Shown here piece after piece: positions 35,739 to 43,856 of a DNA stretch of 46,656 nucleotides. The stretch is from an uncultured Prevotella sp. (GTDB lineage: Bacteria > Bacteroidota > Bacteroidia > Bacteroidales > Bacteroidaceae): the NCBI GenBank assembly GCA_944320285.1, contig CALUGX010000009.1, positions 1 through 46,656 of the forward strand, read 5' to 3'. A program made the translations under genes and the position numbers. A model generated the notes under the pieces. That model had not been told where the DNA came from, did not search any database, and saw nothing but the letters and a program-made list of their open reading frames with translations. The stretch's first letter is position 1, and the number at the start of each line of letters is the position of its first letter.

Positions 35739-36671
35739 TTAATAAGCCTGCCTGTATTTGCTTTCTCCCTTGTCTTCAAGCATACTAAGATATGAGTTGT
35801 AACGGCTTTCCGCAATATAATGGTCTTCCACAGCTTTTCTAACGGCACATCCGGGTTCGTGAGTATGGGTGCAATTACGAAAACGACAGTCCTTGGAGAA
35901 CTTGAAAATCTCCTTAAAATACCCACATATCTCCTCCGGCTCCATATCAAACGTACCAAATCCCTTGATACCCGGAGTATCTATGACCCATCCGCCGTAT
36001 GGTAAAGGCAGCATTTCACTGAATGTCGTGGTGTGCATACCTGTATTGTGAGCCTCACTAATCTCCGCCGTGCGCAGGTTCAATCCCGGCATGAGAGTGT
36101 TTAGCAACGTACTCTTACCAACTCCACTGTTACCACTAAACAAAGTTATTTTGTCTTTCAACAATGGTTGAAGCGTAACAGCAATATTTTCATCAAAAGC
36201 TGAAACTGACAAGCATTTATAACCTACGGTTTCATATAGATGTATCATCAATGCCTGATATTCTAAGTCTTCAGGCAGCAGTATATCGGTTTTATTAAAC
36301 AGCAACACTACAGGCACACGGTAAGCCTCTGCCGAAGCAAGGAAACGATCGATGAATGTAGTGGATGTTTGCGGATAGTTCACCGTAACAACGAGGAATG
36401 CCTGGTCTACATTGGATGCAATAATATGACTTTGTTTCGACAGATTCGATGACTTACGGATGATATAATTCTTGCGGTCTTCTATATCCGTAATAAACGC
36501 CGTACCCTCTGCGTTGCGCACAATTGTCACACGGTCGCCAACGGCCACAGGATTGGTACTGCGGATACCTTTAAGTCTGAAGCTGCCTTTAATCTTGCAC
36601 TCCACATTACTACCTTCGTCTGTCCTCACCGTGTACCAACTGCCGGTATTCTTGATGACAAGTCCGTTCAC
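35739..36671 (-). CDS. rsgA: ribosome small-subunit-dependent GTPase A
   Basis: Late 30S assembly GTPase (310 aa) with the permuted motif order: G4 (LLFNKTD), then P-loop [12 protein letters not shown], then DTPGIKGFG. An N-terminal OB-fold (RVGD-like [12 protein letters not shown]) and a C-terminal zinc knuckle ([21 protein letters not shown]) are present. The start appears to be GTG at 36671. It follows frr after a gap of 115 bases holding an inverted repeat. Confidence 0.95.
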   Translation of the reverse strand: MNGLVIKNTGSWYTVRTDEGSNVECKIKGSFRLKGIRSTNPVAVGDRVTIVRNAEGTAFITDIEDRKNYIIRKSSNLSKQSHIIASNVDQAFLVVTVNYPQTSTTFIDRFLASAEAYRVPVVLLFNKTDILLPEDLEYQALMIHLYETVGYKCLSVSAFDENIAVTLQPLLKDKITLFSGNSGVGKSTLLNTLMPGLNLRTAEISEAHNTGMHTTTFSEMLPLPYGGWVIDTPGIKGFGTFDMEPEEICGYFKEIFKFSKDCRFRNCTHTHEPGCAVRKAVEDHYIAESRYNSYLSMLEDKGESKYRQAY

Positions 36672-36696
36672 TACAAATTAAGTTTATTAATTAAAA

Positions 36697-36775
36697 ATTA
36701 AGAGTTAAGATAAAAGTATGTATTTAACAATACAACAAACACAAAAGCATGGTTTCTTATATCCTAACTCTTAAT
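36697..36775. repeat. long-armed inverted repeat between frr and rsgA
   Basis: Arms 36697-36712 (ATTAAGAGTTAAGATA) and 36760-36775 pair at 15 of 16 positions with a 47-base AT-rich loop. No gene here. It is part of the set of long intergenic hairpins in this genome. Confidence 0.6.
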
Positions 36776-36786
36776 CATTAATTTGA

Positions 36787-37347
36787 TCACACAGTCATTA
36801 TTTCCTTATTCTTCGCGGCAAGTAGATCGTCAATTTTTTTAATGAACCTGTCGTGTATTTTCTGAAGTTCAACCTCGGCATCTTTTTCGTTATCTTCCGA
36901 CAGCCCGTCCTTAATAGCCTTCTTCAGTTTATCTTTAATATCGCTACGCACATTGCGCACCTCAACTTTGGCTTTTTCGCCCATTTTGTTACATTGCTTC
37001 ATCAAGTCCTTGCGACGTTCCTCTGTAGGTTGCGGAATACCAAGACGCACGATTTCACCATTGTTCTCAGGCGTGATGCCTACATCTGAGTCCATGATTG
37101 CCTTCTCTATGTCTTTTATCATTTTCTTATCCCATGGACGTATCGCAATAGTACGGGGATCAGGTGTAGAGACATTTGCGACCTGGTTGAGAGGCACCAT
37201 CGAACCATACGAATTAACCCTTACACCGTCTAATATAGCCACATTGGCACGTCCGGCACGAACATGAGACAACTGGTCTTCAAGATACATAGCAGCCATC
37301 TCCATTCTTTCTTCACTTTCTTGCAAAGTAGTTCTTACGTCAATCAT
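36787..37347 (-). CDS. frr: ribosome recycling factor
   Basis: Separates ribosomes from mRNA after termination, with EF-G. 186 aa, the family's usual length. HVRAGRANVAILDGVRVNSYGS near residue 30 and the long three-helix-bundle body (KKMIKDIEKAIMDSDVG, RLGIPQPTEERRKDL) are diagnostic. It lies between rsmA and rsgA in a translation and ribosome-biogenesis operon. Confidence 0.96.
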   Translation of the reverse strand: MIDVRTTLQESEERMEMAAMYLEDQLSHVRAGRANVAILDGVRVNSYGSMVPLNQVANVSTPDPRTIAIRPWDKKMIKDIEKAIMDSDVGITPENNGEIVRLGIPQPTEERRKDLMKQCNKMGEKAKVEVRNVRSDIKDKLKKAIKDGLSEDNEKDAEVELQKIHDRFIKKIDDLLAAKNKEIMTV

Positions 37348-37437
37348 ATTTCAATCTTTTGGTTTTTCTTTCTGCAAAAATAATATAAATAAATGAATAA
37401 TAAAAATGAATGATGAAAAATACAATGCGAACGTGGG

Positions 37438-38232
37438 TTAACTTCTCATCACGCCTGCCACCATATTTGTCAGTTCAACAAACTGGTTTATCGTTAACTG
37501 TTCAGGTCGCTTTGTCATAATGCCATCATTGAAAAAGGCTGCATCAGGCTGTCCGTTCTGGAACAACGGCTTAAGCGACGAGCGCAACATCTTACGACGC
37601 TGGTTGAAAACAGTCTTAACCACACGACGGAACAGGGGCCAGTCACACCCAAGGTCATCAACGCCGTTACGTGTCATGCGTATCACGGCGCTCTTAACTT
37701 TTGGCGGAGGATTAAACACATTCTCGTCTACCGTGAAAAGATACTCCACGTCATACCATGCTTGTATCAAGACGCTCAATATGCCGTAAGACTTTGTGCC
37801 CGGAGCCGACGCCATGCGTTGTGCAACCTCGCGTTGTATCATTCCCGTACAACAGGGTATCAGGTCTTTATTATCAATCATCTTGAAAAATATCTGCGTA
37901 GATATGTCATAAGGATAATTGCCTGTCAGAACAAACTTACGACCATTAAACAATTTATTCAGGTCCATACGCAAAAAGTCCTCACCTACAATGTTTTGCC
38001 TTAGCTCCGGATATTTTTCATTAAGATAATTAACCGACTCTTTATCTATCTCTACCACTTTCAGCTCTCGTCCTTTTGGCATAAGGTATTGCGTCAACAC
38101 GCCCATACCCGGACCGACTTCAAGCACCGGCAATCCGGGACAAGCGTCAACTGTGTCGGCAATGGTTTTGGCTATATTAAGATCTGTCAGGAAATGTTGT
38201 CCTAAATTCTTTTTCGGTCTTACGGTTTTCAT
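37438..38232 (-). CDS. rsmA: 16S rRNA (adenine1518-N6/adenine1519-N6)-dimethyltransferase
   Basis: KsgA-type methyltransferase (264 aa) that dimethylates two adenines near the 3' end of 16S rRNA. PKKNLGQHFLTD is the N-terminal signature; VLEVGPGMGVLT is the SAM-binding motif; TGNYPYDIS is motif IV; FNPPPKVKSAVIRM is typical. It seems to be the first gene of the rsmA-frr-rsgA-helicase-Nudix minus-strand series. Confidence 0.96.
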   Translation of the reverse strand: MKTVRPKKNLGQHFLTDLNIAKTIADTVDACPGLPVLEVGPGMGVLTQYLMPKGRELKVVEIDKESVNYLNEKYPELRQNIVGEDFLRMDLNKLFNGRKFVLTGNYPYDISTQIFFKMIDNKDLIPCCTGMIQREVAQRMASAPGTKSYGILSVLIQAWYDVEYLFTVDENVFNPPPKVKSAVIRMTRNGVDDLGCDWPLFRRVVKTVFNQRRKMLRSSLKPLFQNGQPDAAFFNDGIMTKRPEQLTINQFVELTNMVAGVMRS

Positions 38233-38455
38233 TTATTTTCAATGGTTTATATTTCCATTGTGCAAAGTTAAATAAAATCCTTGACATTTACGAACAATAT
38301 CATCAATGCTAACAATCTATACATTGACAATCTGCAACATTTCATATTACCCGTTGGCGGAATTATTTGCACTAATCACAACAGCCGCTTACGGTTTGTT
38401 ATATTTTAACAGTTTTTACTTACGGTTTTCACACGCTTTAGACAGATTTTCAATA

Positions 38456-38527
38456 TGTCTTGTCCTGGCAAAAGTTGACACATTTATTAACGATAAAAAA
38501 TGTGTCAACTTTTGCCAGGACAAGACA
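38456..38527. repeat. 30-bp perfect inverted repeat with 12-base loop, MITE-like
   Basis: Arms 38456-38485 and 38498-38527 are exact reverse complements (outer end TGTCTTGTCCTGGCAAAAG). The nine-base sequence ACAGATTTT occurs just outside on each side (38442-38450 and 38534-38542), which might be a target-site duplication. No ORF of significance crosses it. The remainder of the 38233-38762 gap is AT-rich and carries the palindrome at 38702. Confidence 0.85.
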
Positions 38528-38701
38528 CCGCCAACAGATTTTATAATTGCACCTCAAAAGTAAAAAAACTTTTTGATACAAATCCGCCCTATCTTCTTTT
38601 TGACACACAAGACGGATGATTGTTAAAAGTTTTGCAAAAGGAAAAAACAAACGATGCTACTGATGGGTACAAAACAAGGATGTCACGTCTTATATATAAT
38701 A

Positions 38702-38720
38702 AACGTACAAATTGTACGTT
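38702..38720. promoter_or_regulatory. 19-base palindrome, candidate operator of the acid-sugar cluster
   Basis: AACGTACAA-A-TTGTACGTT is a perfect 9-bp inverted repeat around one base, 43 bases upstream of the first gene of the cluster. The form fits a dimeric repressor site. No regulator gene is next to it in this window. Confidence 0.5.
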
Positions 38721-38762
38721 CTTAACGTGAATATAAGATCTTTACCTAACCTATTAAAAACA

Positions 38763-39674
38763 ATGAAAAAGCTAAACAAATATCATGGGGTAGTTGTTCC
38801 CATGGTAACTCCCGTCACCAAAGACGGTGACATTGACGTAAAAGCCGTAGAACGCATAATTGACAACTTTGCAAAACATAGGGTATCAGCCCTTTTGATG
38901 GGAACGACCGGTGAGGGACACTCTGTATCGACCGACCAAGGCGTTAAAATGATTGAAGCCGCAGCAAAAGCTGCAGCCGGACGCATAGTGATATATACAG
39001 GGTTGGCAGGCAACTGTGTAAGCGAGCAAATGGATGCAGCAAAGAAGTTTATAGCCGCCGGAGCCGATGTTATTGCCGCCACATTGCCATGTTATTACGC
39101 ATTAACTGCGGATCAAATGCTCAAATACTACACCGACCTTGCAAATGCTCTCACTGTACCACTAATGCTCTACAACATAACAATAACCACGCACATGAGC
39201 ATTCCGTTGGATGTAATTGAGACGCTAAGCCATCACCCGAACATCGTTGGTTTGAAAGACTCAGAGAACAACATTGAGAGAATGGAAGAAGCATTACGCT
39301 TGTTTGCCAACAGAGACGACTTTGCCTATTTCTGCGGATGTGCGGCCAACTCAGCTAAAGCCTTGGCATTAGGAGCCGACGGAATCGTACCAAGCGTAGG
39401 CAATTACCTACCCAAAATGTATGCAGACTTATTCGACGCCGGCGTAGCAGGTGACACTGCAAAAGCAGAAGATTTGCAACAGAAGACCATCGAAATCGGC
39501 AAAATAAACACCGAAGGTCTTACCCTCGGGCAGTCATTGGCCGGGCTGAAAGTCATTATGAAGATGGCCGGGCTATGTGAAACATTCATGTTGCCTCCGC
39601 TCACCGAACTTGAAAGCAACACTGTAAAGCGCATAGAAGAACAAGCTAAACCTGTTTTAGCAAATAACTTATAA
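38763..39674 (+). CDS. dihydrodipicolinate synthase/N-acetylneuraminate lyase family aldolase
   Basis: A pyruvate-type class I aldolase (303 aa). MGTTGEGHS is the family's GTTGE motif, LYNITITT holds the catalytic Tyr, and IVGLKDSENN contains the Schiff-base Lys. Enzymes of this family act as DapA, sialic acid lyase, 2-keto-3-deoxy-sugar-acid aldolases or hydroxyproline-pathway aldolases. As the first gene of a sugar-acid cluster it is more likely a catabolic aldolase than DapA. The ATG at 38763 is preferred to upstream in-frame codons that lie within the palindrome. A hairpin separates it from the symporter gene. Confidence 0.88.
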   Translation: MKKLNKYHGVVVPMVTPVTKDGDIDVKAVERIIDNFAKHRVSALLMGTTGEGHSVSTDQGVKMIEAAAKAAAGRIVIYTGLAGNCVSEQMDAAKKFIAAGADVIAATLPCYYALTADQMLKYYTDLANALTVPLMLYNITITTHMSIPLDVIETLSHHPNIVGLKDSENNIERMEEALRLFANRDDFAYFCGCAANSAKALALGADGIVPSVGNYLPKMYADLFDAGVAGDTAKAEDLQQKTIEIGKINTEGLTLGQSLAGLKVIMKMAGLCETFMLPPLTELESNTVKRIEEQAKPVLANNL

Positions 39675-39683
39675 TTTATTTAT

Positions 39684-39753
39684 ATTGATAATTGAAAATC
39701 ATGATTTGCCTTAATTTTAGGCGACAAAGAAATCATAATTTTCAATTATCAAT
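39684..39753 (+). repeat. long hairpin between aldolase and symporter genes
   Basis: Arms 39684-39707 and 39730-39753 match at 23 of 24 positions. The loop contains a second small hairpin (GCCT..AGGC). It starts 10 bases after the aldolase stop and could protect the upstream mRNA or reduce read-through. Confidence 0.75.
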
Positions 39754-39791
39754 TATAAATTCTAAATTACCAAATAAACAAAAAGCATACC

Positions 39792-41360
39792 ATGAAATAC
39801 GAAGGATTACATTGGATTGACACAACAATCGTAGTGGCGTCTGTATTATTGGCCATTGGCGTGGGCATATATTTCGCCAAGAAACAAAACTCAACCGATG
39901 CATATTTTGCAGCAAGCGGCAACATTCCGGCTTGGGCTGTAGGAATGTCGATGTTCGCCACCATCATCAGTAGTGTAACGTTTCTTGCCTATCCAGGCAG
40001 TTCGTTCGCAGGCAACTGGATTTTACTAGTACAGGGAATGATGGTGCCGCTCGTGTTGCTCGGAGTCATAGGTTTTATCGTGCCATTATATAGAAAGGTG
40101 ATACGCCTTAGCACATATGAATATTTCGAGCGCCGGTTTGGTGCTTTCGCACGTTTTTACAGCTCGATAGCATTCGTTCTTGAACATTTCTCCAAAATGG
40201 GAACCATTCTCTACCTGTTGGCAATGGCAATGGTAGCCTTCACCGGCGGTATGGACATCGTTTGGATTATCATCGGAGTTGGCATCGCCGTAATAATCCT
40301 TACCTATTTCGGAGGTATGGAGGCCATAATCTGGATGGACGTTGTGCAAGGTTTCCTGCTCATCATTGGCGGAGTCCTTGCCGTAGGCGTTATATTCTAT
40401 CTCACAGACGGAGGCCCGTCGGCCATTATGGACATAGCCATGAGAGACCATAAGATAGACTTCGGGCCTTACGCATGGGACTTTACGCAGCTCACATTCA
40501 TCGTAATGGTGTTCAACGGCATATTCTATGCCCTGCAAAAATACGGCACAGACCAGAGCATTGTGCAGCGTTATCTTACAGCACGAAGCGACAAAGAGGC
40601 CAAGAAAGCTTCTTATCTCGGCATACTGCTGAGCGTGCCTACATGGGCACTGTTTATGTTCGTAGGCACGTGCCTGTATGCTTACTACCAGATTAACTCA
40701 GGAGATTTACCCACAGGGATGAAGGCAGATGAGGTGTTTCCGCACTTCATCGCCACAGAAATGCCCGTCGGAATAACAGGACTCATCATCGCCGCTTTAA
40801 TAGCTGGTGCCATTTCGAGCCTCGATGCCGATGTGAACTGTATTTCAGCAGTAGTTGTTGAAGATTATTACTCACGTTTTAAACCGAAGGCAACAGACAG
40901 GCAAAGACTGTTGATTGGTAAGATTTCTGTAGTAGTAGTCGGTATCGGAGCCATTCTTATCGCGTTGCTATATGTATCGTGGGGCGGTGAAGGCGTGCTC
41001 GGCACGCTGTTCGGCCTTTACGCAATCATCTCTGCCGGCATAGTGGGCATATTCGTACTCGGCCTGTTCAGCCGCCGCGCCAACTGGCAAGGACTTTATA
41101 TCGGCATTGCTGCAACGATTTTATTTACAGCATACGCCGTGCTTACGACCACAAAATTCGGCTCCGGTCCGGAAGCAGAACTTATACTCGACCTCGAAGA
41201 CTGGAACTTCAAGCACCACACTTATATGCTTGGCGTTTACAGCCACTTGATAGTACTTGTTGTTGGATATGTGGCAAGTCTATTTTTCAAGACTCCGTTA
41301 GCAGACAAAGAACTTACGATATACGGGTATCTGGAAGAAAAAAAGAAGCACAAACAGTAA
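39792..41360 (+). CDS. sodium:solute symporter family (SSS) transporter
   Basis: 522 aa with about 13 membrane helices (for example IVVASVLLAIGVGIYF at the N-terminus, ILLVQGMMVPLVLLGVIGFIV, ISVVVVGIGAILIALLYVSW). The AALIAGAISSLDADVNCISAVVVEDYYSRF segment is the SSS core signature around TM8-9. It uses the sodium gradient to import a solute across the inner membrane. Given the neighbours, the substrate is probably a sugar acid such as threonate or erythronate, or a keto-deoxy acid. The ORF ends in a Lys-rich cytoplasmic tail. Confidence 0.9.
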   Translation: MKYEGLHWIDTTIVVASVLLAIGVGIYFAKKQNSTDAYFAASGNIPAWAVGMSMFATIISSVTFLAYPGSSFAGNWILLVQGMMVPLVLLGVIGFIVPLYRKVIRLSTYEYFERRFGAFARFYSSIAFVLEHFSKMGTILYLLAMAMVAFTGGMDIVWIIIGVGIAVIILTYFGGMEAIIWMDVVQGFLLIIGGVLAVGVIFYLTDGGPSAIMDIAMRDHKIDFGPYAWDFTQLTFIVMVFNGIFYALQKYGTDQSIVQRYLTARSDKEAKKASYLGILLSVPTWALFMFVGTCLYAYYQINSGDLPTGMKADEVFPHFIATEMPVGITGLIIAALIAGAISSLDADVNCISAVVVEDYYSRFKPKATDRQRLLIGKISVVVVGIGAILIALLYVSWGGEGVLGTLFGLYAIISAGIVGIFVLGLFSRRANWQGLYIGIAATILFTAYAVLTTTKFGSGPEAELILDLEDWNFKHHTYMLGVYSHLIVLVVGYVASLFFKTPLADKELTIYGYLEEKKKHKQ

Positions 41361-41377
41361 CATAAACCGAGATGGGA

Positions 41378-41433
41378 ACAGGGCGGAAGAGCAAAAAAGA
41401 TGGCACAGCTGCCATCTGGCTTGTCCGCCCTGT
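41378..41433 (+). repeat. nested hairpin between symporter and alcohol dehydrogenase genes
   Basis: Outer arms ACAGGGCGGA (41378-41387) and TCCGCCCTGT (41424-41433); inner arms AGATGGCA (41398-41405) and TGCCATCT (41410-41417). Both stems are perfect. It sits inside the operon and lacks a T-tail, so an mRNA-processing or stability role fits better than termination. Confidence 0.75.
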
Positions 41434-41466
41434 CAATACTTTCGGATAATAAAAACAAATCATAAC

Positions 41467-42612
41467 ATGAGAAATATAACATTGCTACAACCACAAAAAA
41501 CCGTTTTTGGTACAGGTTGTATAGACCTATTTGCCGAAGACTATTTGAAACTTGGTCTCAACAGACTGTTCATTGTCACAACGCCTGTAATTAAGCCGGC
41601 CTTTTCCAACATGACAGACAAATTAAAAGCTGCCGGCATTAACATTTACTTTTACGAGGACGTCCACGGCGAACCAACAATCACAGATTTCAAGACAATG
41701 CTTAAAGTTGCCGAAAACTTCCGGGCTGACAGCTTTATCGGCATTGGCGGTGGGAGCATACTTGACCTTACGAAACTCGCTGCTACGTTGCTCGGAAGCA
41801 CCCAACAAATCGAAAAACTTTTCGGCACGGGGCTGATTGAGCGTCGTGGCAAATGGTTTGCCTGCGCTCCAACAACGGCTGGGACTGGCAGCGAGATGTC
41901 GCCAAACGCCATATTGCTCGACGAAAGCGACGCATTAAAGAAAGGTGTGGTAAGTCCATATCTCATTGCTGATGCAACATATATCGACCCCAAACTCACA
42001 TGGACTGTGCCGGCGAAAATCACAGCCGAGACTGGGATGGACGCACTGACACACTGTATAGAAGCATATACAAATAAGTTTGCCCATCCTATGGTGGATA
42101 TGTTTGCCTTAAAAGGTATCAGTCTGATAGCTGCAAACTTGGCAAAGGCCGTGAAAAACGGCAACGACACCGATGCTCGTGAGGATTTGGCGGCAGGAAG
42201 TATGTATGGAGGAATGTGCCTCGGCCCGGTGAATACTGCCGCCGTGCACGCCCTTTCATATCCTCTGGGCGGTGAATACCACATATCCCACGGTCTTTCA
42301 AACGCCATATTGTTACCTTCGGTAATGCGTTTCAACTGTAGCGCGAATGTCAAAAGGTATGCAGAAGTAGCATTGGCGTGTGGTGTGGAACCGGGAAAGA
42401 ACGATGAGGAAACTGCCAAGAGAGGAGTGGAGTTTGTCACAAACTTGTCAAAAGAATGCAACATTCCTACGACCTTAACAGAAATCGGGATACCACACTC
42501 TGCAGTCGTCGATATGGCAAAGGCAGCTATGGAAGTACAACGCTTGCTGAAGAACAACCCGCGCGAAGTAACAGAAAGTGACGCACGAAACATTTATGAA
42601 AGCCTTTATTAA
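41467..42612 (+). CDS. iron-containing (group III) alcohol dehydrogenase
   Basis: 381 aa. The nucleotide-binding part includes GIGGGSILDLTKL (GGGS motif), APTTAGTGSEMSPNAI and the metal-site segments MDALTHCIEAY and AAVHALSYPLGGEYHISHG, which supply the Asp and three His ligands for Fe(II). The family reduces aldehydes or oxidises alcohols with NAD(P)H (as in lactaldehyde reductase, 1,3-propanediol dehydrogenase). In this cluster it may reduce the aldehyde released by the aldolase or oxidise a hydroxy acid; the substrate is not known. Confidence 0.92.
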   Translation: MRNITLLQPQKTVFGTGCIDLFAEDYLKLGLNRLFIVTTPVIKPAFSNMTDKLKAAGINIYFYEDVHGEPTITDFKTMLKVAENFRADSFIGIGGGSILDLTKLAATLLGSTQQIEKLFGTGLIERRGKWFACAPTTAGTGSEMSPNAILLDESDALKKGVVSPYLIADATYIDPKLTWTVPAKITAETGMDALTHCIEAYTNKFAHPMVDMFALKGISLIAANLAKAVKNGNDTDAREDLAAGSMYGGMCLGPVNTAAVHALSYPLGGEYHISHGLSNAILLPSVMRFNCSANVKRYAEVALACGVEPGKNDEETAKRGVEFVTNLSKECNIPTTLTEIGIPHSAVVDMAKAAMEVQRLLKNNPREVTESDARNIYESLY

Positions 42613-42645
42613 GTGAAAGCGTAAAGGTTTAAGTGAGAATGAAGC

Positions 42646-42669
42646 TGTAATTAACATCTGTTAATTACA
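42646..42669 (+). repeat. hairpin between alcohol dehydrogenase and pdxA-like genes
   Basis: TGTAATTAACA (42646-42656) and TGTTAATTACA (42659-42669) are exact complements, and the pairing extends imperfectly outwards to about 42631 and 42688 (AAGTGA .. TCACT). Confidence 0.6.
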
Positions 42670-42710
42670 TCTTTATTCTTAATTCACTCATAAATAATGA
42701 TTATACACAG

Positions 42711-43748
42711 ATGAATACAGACAAAAAACCGATACTCGCCATCACTATGGGCGACCCTGCCGGAATAGGACCGGAGATAATAGTCAAGGCTCTAAGCCTG
42801 AAAGAAACATACGAGAAATGCAACCCAATAGTAACCGGCGATGCCGCCGTTATGGAAATGGCTGCAAACCAAGCCGGAAACGGACTGAGAATAAATGCCA
42901 TAAGTCAAGTAAAAGACGCCATATTTGAGTATGGGACGATTGACGTCTACGACCTTAACTGCATTGATATGCAAACGTTCAAACAAGGCGAAGTTGCCGC
43001 ACAATGTGGTGATGCTGCATTTAAAGCCGTTGTCAAGGCCATAGAATTGGCCATGAACAAAGAGGTGGACGGCACCGTTACTGCCCCGCTTAACAAAGAA
43101 GCTCTAAACCTTGCCGGTCATCATTTCGACGGACATACCGAGATATACGCACATTACACTAACACAAAGAAATACGCCATGCTCCTGGCTGACGACTTCA
43201 TGCGTGTAATCCATGTGTCAACTCACGTTCCACTGCGAAAGGCCTGCGACCTTGTGAAAAAAGAGCGCATCATTGACGTAACCGAACTCATCATTGATGC
43301 GTGTCGTCAATTCGGCATTGACAACCCGCATATAGGAATAGCCGGACTAAACCCGCACGCTAGCGACAACGGTCTGTTCGGTTGTGAAGAGAAGGACGAA
43401 ATCATGCCGGCTGTTGAAGCACTTAAGACCAAGGGGTACAATGTAGAAGGCCCCGTCCCTCCGGACACGCTTTTTGCCAAAGCCAAATGCGGAAAATTTG
43501 ACGGTTGCGTGGCAATGTACCACGACCAAGGACATATTCCGTTCAAAGTAGTAGGCTTCAACTGGAATAAAGAAACAGGCAAGATGGAAAGCGCAAAAGG
43601 AGTGAACATTACATTGGGGCTGCCAATCATCCGTGTGTCTGTTGACCACGGAACAGCCTTTGACGTAGCAGGAAAAGGAGTGGCAAGTCCCGACGCCATG
43701 CTTCTATCTATAGACTATGCCACACGTATGGCAAAAAACAAAGCCTGA
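42711..43748 (+). CDS. 4-hydroxythreonine-4-phosphate dehydrogenase family (PdxA/PdxA2-like)
   Basis: 345 aa. ITMGDPAGIGPEII is the family start; the metal-binding histidines lie in GHTEIYAHY, VIHVSTHVPLR and AMYHDQGHIPFK; the C-terminus has LGLPIIRVSVDHGTAFDVAGKG. PdxA proper makes vitamin B6 precursors; the PdxA2 branch beside DUF1537 kinases oxidises and decarboxylates threonate or erythronate 4-phosphate to dihydroxyacetone phosphate. With a DUF1537 kinase directly downstream, the catabolic role is favoured, though a B6 role is not excluded. Confidence 0.88.
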   Translation: MNTDKKPILAITMGDPAGIGPEIIVKALSLKETYEKCNPIVTGDAAVMEMAANQAGNGLRINAISQVKDAIFEYGTIDVYDLNCIDMQTFKQGEVAAQCGDAAFKAVVKAIELAMNKEVDGTVTAPLNKEALNLAGHHFDGHTEIYAHYTNTKKYAMLLADDFMRVIHVSTHVPLRKACDLVKKERIIDVTELIIDACRQFGIDNPHIGIAGLNPHASDNGLFGCEEKDEIMPAVEALKTKGYNVEGPVPPDTLFAKAKCGKFDGCVAMYHDQGHIPFKVVGFNWNKETGKMESAKGVNITLGLPIIRVSVDHGTAFDVAGKGVASPDAMLLSIDYATRMAKNKA

Positions 43749-43765
43749 CAATTAAACACGACAAA

Positions 43766-43811
43766 GCAAGGTGGTATGGAGAGAGTGTTTATATACTCTT
43801 CCGCCTCTTGC
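43766..43811 (+). repeat. imperfect hairpin between pdxA-like and kinase genes
   Basis: GCAAG (43766-43770) pairs with CTTGC (43807-43811), with further TGG/CC pairs and an inner GGA.AGAGT / ACTCTTCC stem around a T/A-rich loop. It is followed by TTTTCC. It is the weakest of the four intercistronic hairpins of this cluster. Confidence 0.45.
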
Positions 43812-43856
43812 TTTTCCGTATTTTCGATACCACAATAATTATTTTCCCTCTAATAC

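Noticed and set aside
38450-38650. Minus-strand 66-codon ORF across the 30-bp inverted repeat
   Set aside because: Its sequence is dictated by the palindrome and shows no protein family features.
41652-42593. Long minus-strand ORF antisense to the alcohol dehydrogenase gene
   Set aside because: The plus-strand gene has all family motifs; the antisense frame is a by-product of codon usage and resembles no known protein.
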